From the NCBI GenBank assembly GCA_964588175.1, contig CAZPNW010000190.1, positions 1 to 7,576 of the forward strand: a stretch of 7,576 bases of DNA, written 5' to 3'. The notes below the pieces were generated by a model that had not been told where the DNA came from, searched no databases, and saw only the letters and a list, made by a program, of their open reading frames with translations. The stretch is from JBAZTA01 sp964588175 (GTDB taxonomy: Bacteria; Omnitrophota; Gorgyraeia; Gygaellales; Profunditerraquicolaceae). Each line of letters starts with the position of its first letter. Within the stretch, counting starts at the first letter, position 1. This document shows, one piece after another, positions 1-5,445 of this stretch. The translations under genes were made by a program, and so were the position numbers.

Positions 1-27
1 TAACGATATTAACGATAATAACGAATA
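1..27. repeat. Three imperfect 9-bp tandem repeats at the window edge
   Basis: Three consecutive 9-base units begin with TAACGA, at 1-9, 10-18 and 19-27. The first two share TAACGATA and the third diverges after TAACGA. The array may continue to the left, outside the window. It fills the space where a ribosome binding site for the gene at 29 would be expected, and no Shine-Dalgarno sequence is visible there. In one frame the units give repeated TAA stops, so the array could also be the end of an upstream gene. Confidence 0.5.
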
Positions 28-28
28 A

Positions 29-766
29 ATGAAAAGCGACAAGTATCAGAAGCGATTTTACCGGGAATGGGTGAAGGCCGAAGGTTTATGCAAGGTTGAA
101 GTTACCGTGCGCCAGACAGATTTGCATATCTTAACCGATAAGCCGGTTGATCGCGGTTTCATTGAGGAAAAGGTCCTCTCCTACCGGCGGCAGATCGAGA
201 GTTACATTCAGAAAGATCGCCGTTTTCTGACGAGCCTCACCCCGCTAGCCGTGGAAATGCAGGCGGCTGCGATCGTCAGGGATATGAGCCGTGTTGCTTT
301 TAGGGCGAATGTCGGGCCGATGGCAGCGGTGGCGGGGGCGATCGCGAAGTTCCTGGGAAAATGCCTTTTGCGCCGGGGGTATCGCGATGTTATCATTGAG
401 AACGGCGGAGATATTTTCCTGAAAACTACTCAACCGCGTCTCCTGGGTATTTACGCGGGGAGTTCTCCGGTATCAGCGAAGCTTTTTCTTAAAGTTAAGC
501 CGCAGGATCATCCCATCGGGATCTGTACTTCATCGGGTAGCGTGGGGCATTCATTGAGTTTCGGCTGTGCCGATAGCGCCGTTATCCTCGCCCGAGATGC
601 GTCATTAGCCGATGCCGTCGCCACTGCGACCGCCAACCGCGTCCACGCTAAAGGAGACCTGCCCGCGGCAATGGATTTTGCCCGCTCGGTCAAGGGTGTC
701 AGCGGCGTGATAATCGTTCTTGGGAATAGCCTCGCAAGCTGGGGGAATATTGAATTTACGGCGTAA
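29..766 (+). CDS. UPF0280 family (COG2122) ApbE-superfamily protein
   Basis: The 245-residue protein matches the UPF0280 family along its whole length. Seen in the sequence: an N-terminal YQKRFYREWV segment (6-15), a QTDLHI motif (29-34), NVGPMAAVAGA (94-104), ENGGDIFL (124-131), a CTSSGSVGHSLSFG block (166-179) and ADAVATATANRV (194-205). The family shares the fold of ApbE flavin transferases, and the ENGGDI and late DA.AT.. segments resemble ApbE elements, but its own activity is not firmly established. COG2122 has been linked, as I recall, to sulfur assimilation and homocysteine formation in methanogens and other anaerobes; no such partner gene is visible here. The ATG at 29 fits the family's usual N-terminus, although no Shine-Dalgarno sequence precedes it. 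It is separated from the next operon by a promoter, so it is probably the end of an upstream transcription unit. Family assignment is firm, function is not. Confidence 0.9.
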   Translation: MKSDKYQKRFYREWVKAEGLCKVEVTVRQTDLHILTDKPVDRGFIEEKVLSYRRQIESYIQKDRRFLTSLTPLAVEMQAAAIVRDMSRVAFRANVGPMAAVAGAIAKFLGKCLLRRGYRDVIIENGGDIFLKTTQPRLLGIYAGSSPVSAKLFLKVKPQDHPIGICTSSGSVGHSLSFGCADSAVILARDASLADAVATATANRVHAKGDLPAAMDFARSVKGVSGVIIVLGNSLASWGNIEFTA

Positions 767-790
767 TATCCCCTGATAATCCGTCGCGGT

Positions 791-816
791 GAAAAAATTT
801 TTTCTCAAGCGCGCTT
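791..816. repeat. Two adjacent palindromes: A6T6 tract and AAGCGCGCTT
   Basis: Bases 791-804 form the perfect palindrome GAAAAAATTTTTTC, and bases 807-816 form AAGCGCGCTT. They lie 20-45 bases upstream of the putative -35 box at 836. An A6T6 tract bends DNA and may act as an UP-like element, and the second palindrome could be an operator half. Neither resembles a normal terminator for the gene ending at 766, because there is no GC stem followed by a T-run. Confidence 0.35.
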
Positions 817-835
817 TCTCGTCGATAGAAAATAC

Positions 836-863
836 TTGACAAACTTGACAGATGTGATAAAAA
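836..863 (+). promoter_or_regulatory. Putative sigma70 promoter with extended -10
   Basis: A perfect -35 TTGACA (836-841) is followed, after a 16-base spacer, by TAAAAA (858-863), which matches four of six -10 positions. A TG dinucleotide at 855-856 gives the extended -10 form TGnTAAAAA. Transcription would start near 870. A second TTGACA (845-850) lies 9 bases downstream inside the repeat ACTTGACA (834-841 and 843-850), but it has no good -10 at normal spacing. The promoter would drive the leader at about 870-975 and, when read through, the ATP-grasp/aminomutase operon. Confidence 0.6.
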
Positions 864-869
864 AATAAA

Positions 870-975
870 TGTATCAATGCGGTATTTATCAATTTTTATG
901 GAGGATAGGTAGGGACATTGGAAAAATCAGGTAAAAACTTAAAAAGGCTCTTGGACGGAAGAGCCTTTATTTTTT
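870..975 (+). ncRNA. Short terminated leader transcript or small RNA (putative)
   Basis: A promoter at 836-863 and an intrinsic terminator at 943-975 define a predicted RNA of about 105 nt. It contains six GGA trinucleotides (900-902, 903-905, 913-915, 920-922, 953-955, 957-959). Three sit in ANGGA context (898-902, 911-915, 955-959), and two lie in or at the edge of the terminator loop. GGA in loops is the hallmark of RNAs that bind CsrA/RsmA, so an RsmY/Z-like sponge is one reading. The others are an attenuated 5' leader of the gene at 983 or a ligand-sensing riboswitch. I recognise no known riboswitch class. The RNA boundaries are inferred. Confidence 0.4.
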
Positions 976-986
976 ATATCCCATGA
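918..986 (+). CDS. Possible 22-aa leader peptide overlapping the next start (ATGA)
   Basis: A TTG-initiated frame at 918 encodes 22 residues (beginning MEKSGKNLKRLLDG) and stops at the TGA at 984-986. That stop overlaps the ATG at 983 in the classic ATGA coupling arrangement. Purine-rich sequence lies upstream: GGAGG at 900-904 is rather far, and AGG at 907-909 is 8 bases from the TTG. The frame runs through the whole terminator hairpin (943-968), so a translating ribosome would melt it. This would explain how a gene without its own Shine-Dalgarno is both transcribed and translated. The frame is very short and uses a weak start codon, so chance cannot be excluded. Confidence 0.3.
   Translation: MEKSGKNLKRLLDGRAFIFYIP
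943..975 (+). terminator. Intrinsic terminator/attenuator just before the operon
   Basis: A perfect 10-bp stem, AAAGGCTCTT (943-952) with AAGAGCCTTT (959-968), encloses the loop GGACGG (953-958). It is followed by a T-rich tract to 975 interrupted by one A. This is a textbook Rho-independent terminator on the + strand. It ends 7 bases before the ATG at 983 and lies about 175 bases past the UPF0280 stop, downstream of a promoter, so it more likely ends a short RNA or acts as an attenuator than serves the upstream gene. Confidence 0.85.
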
Positions 987-1975
987 AAACAATCGGCTTG
1001 ACATACGATTTAAAAACTGATTACGAATTCAAGGAAGGCGATCCGCCGGATGCGAATGCCGAATTTGACCATCCGTCGACTATCGGTGTTATCGCTCGGG
1101 CCATCGAGTCTCAGGGGTTCAAAGTAAAAAAGATCGGCAATGTGGCGAATCTTCTGGATAATATCAGTAATTTGAAAGTAGATATTGTTTTTAATATCTC
1201 AGAAGGGGTTTCAGGCCGGAACCGTGAATCGCAGGTGCCGCTTTTGTTGGAGATGGCAGGGGTCCCTTTTGTCGGCGCCGATGCTTTGAGCCTGGGATTG
1301 TCGCTTGATAAGCTGATGGCCAAGAAGATCTTTGTTGCCGACAGCATCAGGACGCCGAAATCATTTGAGGTCAAGCCGGATGATGCCTCTTTTTTGGAAA
1401 TAGACCATGCTCATTTTCCGATGATCGTTAAACCGCGTTTTGAAGGGTCTTCTAAAGGAATGAATGACAATTCGCGCGTGGAAAATAAGGAAGAATTAAA
1501 ACGGCAGGTTGAATATGTGATCAATACCTATAAACAGCCCGCGTTGGTCGAAGAGTTCATCCGCGGGGAAGAATTTACCGTTGCCATTATCGGTAATGAC
1601 CCGCCGGAAGTGATGCCGATTGTGCAGATCAAGATCGACGGTAAATTAAAGCTCAATGATAAATTTTATACTTTTGGCCATATTAAGTCGGATGCCCTGG
1701 AATATGTCTGCCCGGCAAAGATAAAGCCGGAATTGGCTGCTGAATTAAACAGCTTGGCGCTTGCCACGTATAACGCGATCGAGTGCCGTGATTTCGGACG
1801 GGTTGATTTCCGGGTTGATGAAAAAGGAAAGCCCTATGTCCTCGAGATCAATCCGTTGCCGTCACTTTCTTCGGAAGATGTTTTTATGGTCATTGCCAAG
1901 GCTCTCGGTATTTCATACAACGAGATCATCGGCAGGATCCTGAAAAGCGCGTTGAAACGGTGTAATCTTACGTAA
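983..1975 (+). CDS. Ddl-like ATP-grasp ligase A
   Basis: This 330-residue protein belongs to the ATP-grasp superfamily and resembles D-alanine-D-alanine ligases in length and domain order. Such enzymes activate a carboxylate as acyl phosphate and join it to an amine in the cytoplasm. Seen: VFNISEG (69-75) in place of the Ddl HG..GEDG motif, VPFVGADALSLGLSLDK (94-110), the ATP loop VKPRFEGSSKG (149-159), VEEFIRGEEFTV (189-200), GRVDFRVD (272-279) and the metal-binding EINPLPS (288-294). Aligned by eye with E. coli DdlB, Arg255 and the Glu/Asn metal ligands are kept. The omega-loop Lys215-Tyr216 and the acceptor residues Gly276, Ser281 and Leu282 appear replaced (Ile234-Lys235, Ser294, Asp299, Val300). 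A substrate other than D-Ala-D-Ala is likely. The ATG at 983 gives the usual MKTIGLTYDLK start, but no Shine-Dalgarno precedes it. It is the first gene of the putative operon. Confidence 0.85.
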   Translation: MKTIGLTYDLKTDYEFKEGDPPDANAEFDHPSTIGVIARAIESQGFKVKKIGNVANLLDNISNLKVDIVFNISEGVSGRNRESQVPLLLEMAGVPFVGADALSLGLSLDKLMAKKIFVADSIRTPKSFEVKPDDASFLEIDHAHFPMIVKPRFEGSSKGMNDNSRVENKEELKRQVEYVINTYKQPALVEEFIRGEEFTVAIIGNDPPEVMPIVQIKIDGKLKLNDKFYTFGHIKSDALEYVCPAKIKPELAAELNSLALATYNAIECRDFGRVDFRVDEKGKPYVLEINPLPSLSSEDVFMVIAKALGISYNEIIGRILKSALKRCNLT

Positions 1976-1978
1976 GCG

Positions 1979-1999
1979 AAGGAAAGGAAGGGCAGGGTG
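1979..1999 (+). promoter_or_regulatory. Ribosome binding site supporting a GTG start
   Basis: The purine run from 1979 to 1992 contains AGGA (1985-1988) about 8 bases before GTG at 1997-1999. It supports GTG as the start of the second ATP-grasp gene. The resulting N-terminus MKITLTCNLKKEDE parallels the MKTIGLTYDLK start of the first paralogue. Confidence 0.65.
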
Positions 2000-3004
2000 A
2001 AAATAACCCTGACGTGTAATTTAAAAAAGGAAGACGAAACAAAGCCTCCGGATTATTTCTCTGAGTTCGATTCTGAAGAGACCATTAATGCGATCACTTC
2101 AGCGCTGCGTTCCCGGGGGCATAGTGTTGATTATGTTGATGTGGAGCGCTCCAACCTTTTTTCTTTTTTCAAGAAGAACGGCGCGGATATGGTCTTTAAT
2201 ATCGCTGAAGGTAATCACGGCAAATTCCGCGAATCCGAGGTCCCGGCGATCTTGGATTATTTGAACATCCCGTATACCGGATCCAACACCCTTTCGTTGG
2301 CGCTGGCTTTAAACAAAGCGCTTACCAAGAAGATCCTCAAGGCGGAAAATATCCCTACCCCGCCATTCCAGATCTTAGTCAAAGGCAATGAAAAACTAGA
2401 CCCCTCGTTACGCTTTCCTTTGATCCTCAAGCCGAATTGCGAAGGTTCAGCCAAGGGTATTAATAAATCAAATGTGGTCCATTCGCCGAAAGAGCTTTTT
2501 AGCAAGGCCAATGAGATCATTTCTCTTTATAAGCAGGAAGTGTTGGCGGAGGAGTTTATTGAAGGCAGGGAGTTTACCGTCGGTATCCTGGAAAACGGCA
2601 AGACCGATGTTTTGCCTATTTTGGAGATCGATTTTACCACGTGCGCTAAAAGCGGCGAATATTTTTATTCCTGGAGGATGAAAGAATTCCAGGGGAATGA
2701 AGAGATGGGGTTGACGCCGACATTCTATTGTCCGGCACGCCTGGATAAAGAAATTGAAAAGAAAATTAAAGAAGTCGCGTTACGCACGCATCGGGCAGTC
2801 GGCTGCCTGGATATCTCCCGCACGGATATCCGCCTCAGCGCGGATAATATCCCCTATGTCCTGGAGATCAATCCTCTTCCCGGCCTTAACCCTAAGGAAT
2901 CGAATTTTCCGATCATGGCCTATGCGGCTGGTATGACTTATGATGACCTGATCGAATCGATATTAATGAGTGCTTATAAAAGGAGGAAAGCAAAAAATGA
3001 ATAA
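1997..3004 (+). CDS. Ddl-like ATP-grasp ligase B
   Basis: The 335-residue protein is a paralogue of the preceding ligase with the same order of motifs. Seen: MVFNIAEG (65-72), IPYTGSNTLSLALALNK (91-107), LKPNCEGSAKG (144-154), AEEFIEGREFTVG (184-196), SRTDIRL (274-280) and EINPLPGLNP (290-299). Compared by eye with DdlB it keeps more of the acceptor site than its partner. The omega-loop segment FYSWRMKE (223-230) retains a lysine at the Lys215 position, Gly296 is kept, and Ser302 in SNFP may match Ser281 with one inserted residue. A longer loop, residues about 227-245, separates this segment from FYCPA. The gene starts 21 bases after the first ligase and its last 8 bases overlap the aminomutase start, so co-translation is likely. 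The two paralogues may act in series, or as two specificities on one product. The substrate cannot be named from sequence. Confidence 0.85.
   Translation: MKITLTCNLKKEDETKPPDYFSEFDSEETINAITSALRSRGHSVDYVDVERSNLFSFFKKNGADMVFNIAEGNHGKFRESEVPAILDYLNIPYTGSNTLSLALALNKALTKKILKAENIPTPPFQILVKGNEKLDPSLRFPLILKPNCEGSAKGINKSNVVHSPKELFSKANEIISLYKQEVLAEEFIEGREFTVGILENGKTDVLPILEIDFTTCAKSGEYFYSWRMKEFQGNEEMGLTPTFYCPARLDKEIEKKIKEVALRTHRAVGCLDISRTDIRLSADNIPYVLEINPLPGLNPKESNFPIMAYAAGMTYDDLIESILMSAYKRRKAKNE
2981..2999 (+). promoter_or_regulatory. Strong RBS fixing the aminomutase start at 2997
   Basis: AGGAGG at 2981-2986 lies 10 bases before ATG at 2997-2999. It sits inside the last codons of the preceding ligase and decides for the ATG at 2997 over the in-frame GTG at 2970. 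That GTG has no such site, and starting there would place the Shine-Dalgarno inside the coding region. Confidence 0.85.
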
Positions 3005-4184
3005 TCCGGTGGTAACAGAAGCCCAAAAATTACTGCCAGAAAATTTAATCGCCGCCCGGCCCGGGAAAAGAGGCAGGGATTACCAGCAGATCAGCTTATA
3101 TAAGGATGTAAATCCCCTGGACTGGGAAGATTGGCGGTGGCAGTTAAGGAACCGTGTTACCAAATTAGAGCAGATCAACCAGATTATTAAGCTCACTCCT
3201 GAAGAGGAAGAAGGAATTAAAAATGCCAAGGGGCGCATGGCAATGGCTATTACCCCGTATTGGGCGACTTTGATAGACCAGGAAGATACCCGTTGTCCGA
3301 TCAGGCGGCAAGCAGTCCCCACAATGAATGAATTTCAGGTCGGGCCTTACGAGATGGTCGATCCCTGCGCGGAAGACCGTGATTCACCCGCCCCGCATTT
3401 AGTGCACCGCTACCCCGACCGTATCTTACTCTTGGTTACCGAGCAATGCGCTATGTATTGCCGTCATTGCACCAGAAGAAGGTTAGTGGGTAAGGAAGAT
3501 AACGGTGTGGTTGGTTCTTTAAATAAGCTGGATGCGGCCCTCGAGTATATCCGCGGCAATAAAAAGATCCGTGATGTCTTGATCTCCGGCGGCGATCCTT
3601 TATTGCTCGAGGATGAAGTCTTGGGTGATTTACTTAAGAAATTGCGCGCGATACCTCATGTCGAGTTTTTGCGTATCGGCACCCGGGTCCCGGTAACCCT
3701 GCCGCAGCGTATTACCGAAGAGTTGATCTCCACGCTTAAGAAGTATTCTCCGATCTGGATGAGTATCCATTTTAACCATCCTAAAGAAATCACCAGGCGC
3801 TGTAAGATCGCCTGTGATATGCTCTCTGAAGCAGGTATTCCGTTGGGCAGCCAGACTGTTTTGCTGCAAGGGATCAATGACCGGCCCTATATTATGCGTA
3901 AACTGATGCATGACCTGCTCAAGATCAGAGTGCGCCCGTATTATATTTATCAATGTGACCCGGTCAAGGGCAGCGGCCATTTTCGTACTCCGGTAGCTGT
4001 GGGGATTAATATTATGGAAAAGCTCCGCGGCCATACTTCAGGGTATGCGGTCCCCACGTATGTTATCGATGGTCCTGGCGGCGGGGGAAAGATCCCTATC
4101 AGTTCCAACTATTTGCTTTCTCAGGCTAAAGGTAAGTACGTTTTGCGTAACTATAAAGGGAAGATCTATACCTATCTCGAATAA
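2997..4184 (+). CDS. kamA: Lysine 2,3-aminomutase (KamA family radical SAM/PLP enzyme)
   Basis: With the start at 2997 the protein has 395 residues. KamA enzymes use an iron-sulfur cluster, S-adenosylmethionine and PLP to move the alpha-amino group of lysine to the beta carbon, giving beta-lysine. Seen: WEDWRWQLRNR (43-53), HRYPDR (137-142), the cluster motif CAMYCRHC (Cys151, Cys155, Cys158), SGGDPLL (197-203), YIYQCD (316-321) and GPGGGGK with Lys365 as the PLP lysine. Asp321 and Asp358 align with Asp293 and Asp330 of Clostridium LAM, which hold the substrate's epsilon-ammonium; glutamate 2,3-aminomutases carry Lys and Asn there. Lysine is therefore the likely substrate. The C-terminus stops at TYLE and lacks the cysteine-containing tail of the clostridial enzyme. 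An EpmB role on EF-P is less likely: no EpmA or EF-P is near and the N-terminus is LAM-like. The gene overlaps ligase B by 8 bases. Confidence 0.92.
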   Translation: MNNPVVTEAQKLLPENLIAARPGKRGRDYQQISLYKDVNPLDWEDWRWQLRNRVTKLEQINQIIKLTPEEEEGIKNAKGRMAMAITPYWATLIDQEDTRCPIRRQAVPTMNEFQVGPYEMVDPCAEDRDSPAPHLVHRYPDRILLLVTEQCAMYCRHCTRRRLVGKEDNGVVGSLNKLDAALEYIRGNKKIRDVLISGGDPLLLEDEVLGDLLKKLRAIPHVEFLRIGTRVPVTLPQRITEELISTLKKYSPIWMSIHFNHPKEITRRCKIACDMLSEAGIPLGSQTVLLQGINDRPYIMRKLMHDLLKIRVRPYYIYQCDPVKGSGHFRTPVAVGINIMEKLRGHTSGYAVPTYVIDGPGGGGKIPISSNYLLSQAKGKYVLRNYKGKIYTYLE

Positions 4185-4189
4185 GCCCG

Positions 4190-5287
4190 ATGCGTTGCGA
4201 TAAAAGCATTTTCGGGTACTTCTTGTTGCTCTTCTTTTTTTCATTGCCGCCGCGGGGGCAAGCATATTGGGTTTATGATACGAAGCTTGCCGCCGTGAAT
4301 CATGCGTTGGATATCGTTGAATCCAAAGCGCGCACACCTTCTTTTGTCCGCAATGATTATTCTGTATCCGGTATAAGGCAAAAAGTTATTGCACAGGCCC
4401 TGCGTGATGTCGCCCTTACGGTAAGCCTTGAATATTTTTGCGTTCACGGAGCCCAAAGCTTTGAGGTTTTTAACAGCTCGGGTGAGCGGATATCTCGGTT
4501 GTATTATCCGCACAAAGGCAATATGTTTATGACGCATGCGGATATACAATTAACCCGCCGCTGGGCGATCGGAGGAAGTTATGGCAATAGCCGCCTTGCG
4601 CGCAACACCGCGATAGATACCGATTGGATCCCCTCGATCACCCCGGATATATGGTGGGAATCTCATTCCGAAGTCCAGACACAGCTTCAGAAATATAATA
4701 TTAACCTTTATTACCGTCTTTTGGATGCGGACGATATCTCGCTGGGAAGATCTGCCCGGGATACTTTCTCGATACAGCAGATCGATAAATTCTTTTTTGA
4801 TGTTTTATTCGGTTATCAGGAGCTCAAGGGCCGTTATGAAACCTCTGATCTGGTGGATACGGTGGAATGGTGGTCTCCGGTTAATGAGCCCTTTGACGGC
4901 TTAGATTCGTTTTACAAGGTCCATTATCGCGGGCCGCGCGCGGGGTTCAGGTCGGGATTCTCGGTCAATGATTTTATTTCGCTGCGCGCGAGCTTGGCGT
5001 ATTCCTGGCTTAAGACGCAGGCGCATGGCTGGTGGAATATGCGGAATTATCAGTTTTGGGAGCAGGGAGTAGGCAAAGGCAAGGGGACCGATTTCCTTAT
5101 AGAATTATCGTTTCAGCTTACGCCCCAATGGTTTTTGGGCCTGAATTATAATTATTCCTTTTATAGCCAGAAGAAACTGGAAGAGTCAGGGGATAATAAT
5201 GGGTCCCGCTATACCGATGAAGGGATTATCCGGGATGTAAATAATAAATTGTTCGGCCCCGGGCTGGTGATCGGCTGTAAGTGGTAA
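4190..5287 (+). CDS. Omptin-like outer-membrane beta-barrel protein
   Basis: The 365-residue product has a signal peptide: basic MRCDKS, a hydrophobic core FGYFLLLFFFSLPP (8-21) and a likely cut after GQA at residue 25. The rest is rich in alternating aromatic strands and ends in Trp, as outer-membrane barrels often do. By eye it tracks omptin proteases: GERISRL (98-104) resembles GRKVSQL, RWAIGGSYG (124-132) resembles the strand before the active site, and DTDW (143-146) matches the DxDW that carries OmpT Asp83 and Asp85. His279 in QAHGW may match OmpT His212, but the partner Asp210 would be Gln277. About 55 residues precede the omptin-like part of the mature chain. It may be a protease with an altered dyad, or a non-proteolytic barrel such as the Protochlamydia-type outer-membrane family. 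It starts 5 bases after the aminomutase with no clear Shine-Dalgarno, suggesting coupling. Outer-membrane location is likely; the omptin link is moderate. Confidence 0.7.
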   Translation: MRCDKSIFGYFLLLFFFSLPPRGQAYWVYDTKLAAVNHALDIVESKARTPSFVRNDYSVSGIRQKVIAQALRDVALTVSLEYFCVHGAQSFEVFNSSGERISRLYYPHKGNMFMTHADIQLTRRWAIGGSYGNSRLARNTAIDTDWIPSITPDIWWESHSEVQTQLQKYNINLYYRLLDADDISLGRSARDTFSIQQIDKFFFDVLFGYQELKGRYETSDLVDTVEWWSPVNEPFDGLDSFYKVHYRGPRAGFRSGFSVNDFISLRASLAYSWLKTQAHGWWNMRNYQFWEQGVGKGKGTDFLIELSFQLTPQWFLGLNYNYSFYSQKKLEESGDNNGSRYTDEGIIRDVNNKLFGPGLVIGCKW

Positions 5288-5306
5288 CCCTCCTTTTTTT
5301 ATTTCC

Positions 5307-5335
5307 TTGACCGGCTTTTTGCTCTGAGATATAAT
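5307..5335 (+). promoter_or_regulatory. Near-consensus sigma70 promoter for the EF-G-2 gene
   Basis: TTGACC (5307-5312), a 17-base spacer and a perfect TATAAT (5330-5335) form an almost ideal housekeeping promoter. Transcription would start near 5342, giving an AT-rich leader of about 104 bases before the ATG at 5446. Two further TATAAT hexamers at 5346-5351 and 5356-5361 lack recognisable -35 boxes. The promoter separates the GTPase gene from the operon ending at 5287, where I see no convincing terminator. Confidence 0.75.
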
Positions 5336-5402
5336 CTTACCTATATATAATTACATATAATCTGGTTATTTTACTACTTATGCTGTTTTCTCTCTCTCGA
5401 TA

Positions 5403-5427
5403 AATAATAATTATTAATGTTATTATT
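5403..5427 (+). repeat. AT-only inverted repeat in the EF-G-2 leader
   Basis: AATAATAA (5403-5410) can pair with TTATTATT (5420-5427), and TAATAATTATTA (5405-5416) is itself a palindrome. It lies directly upstream of the Shine-Dalgarno AAGGAG (5431-5436), which is 9 bases from the ATG at 5446. The pairing is weak and may simply keep the leader open for ribosome loading. Confidence 0.35.
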
Positions 5428-5445
5428 ACAAAGGAGTGTTGGCAT

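Noticed and set aside
943..968. Guanidine-II (mini-ykkC) riboswitch because of the ACGG in the hairpin loop
   Set aside because: That class needs two hairpins with ACGR loops; only one is present and it is explained as a terminator.
2970..2996. Longer aminomutase starting at GTG 2970
   Set aside because: AGGAGG at 2981-2986 sits at good distance from ATG 2997, and the extra nine residues are just the translated Shine-Dalgarno region.
983..3004. Canonical cell-wall D-Ala-D-Ala ligases
   Set aside because: The HG..GEDG segment and several acceptor-site residues are replaced, and two tandem copies next to an aminomutase do not fit a cell-wall gene cluster.
3630..4034. 134-codon open frame on the minus strand inside the aminomutase gene
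   Set aside because: It lies antisense to a strongly conserved enzyme, has no recognisable motif, and is an ordinary shadow of coding bias.
2997..4184. EpmB-type enzyme for EF-P modification, suggested by the nearby translation factor
   Set aside because: The N-terminal WEDWRWQLRNR region is LAM-like, no EpmA or EF-P is present, and the EF-G-2 gene has its own promoter.
5283..5301. Terminator after the outer-membrane protein gene
   Set aside because: There is a T-run at 5294-5300 but only the tiny palindrome GGTAACC before it, with no stable stem.
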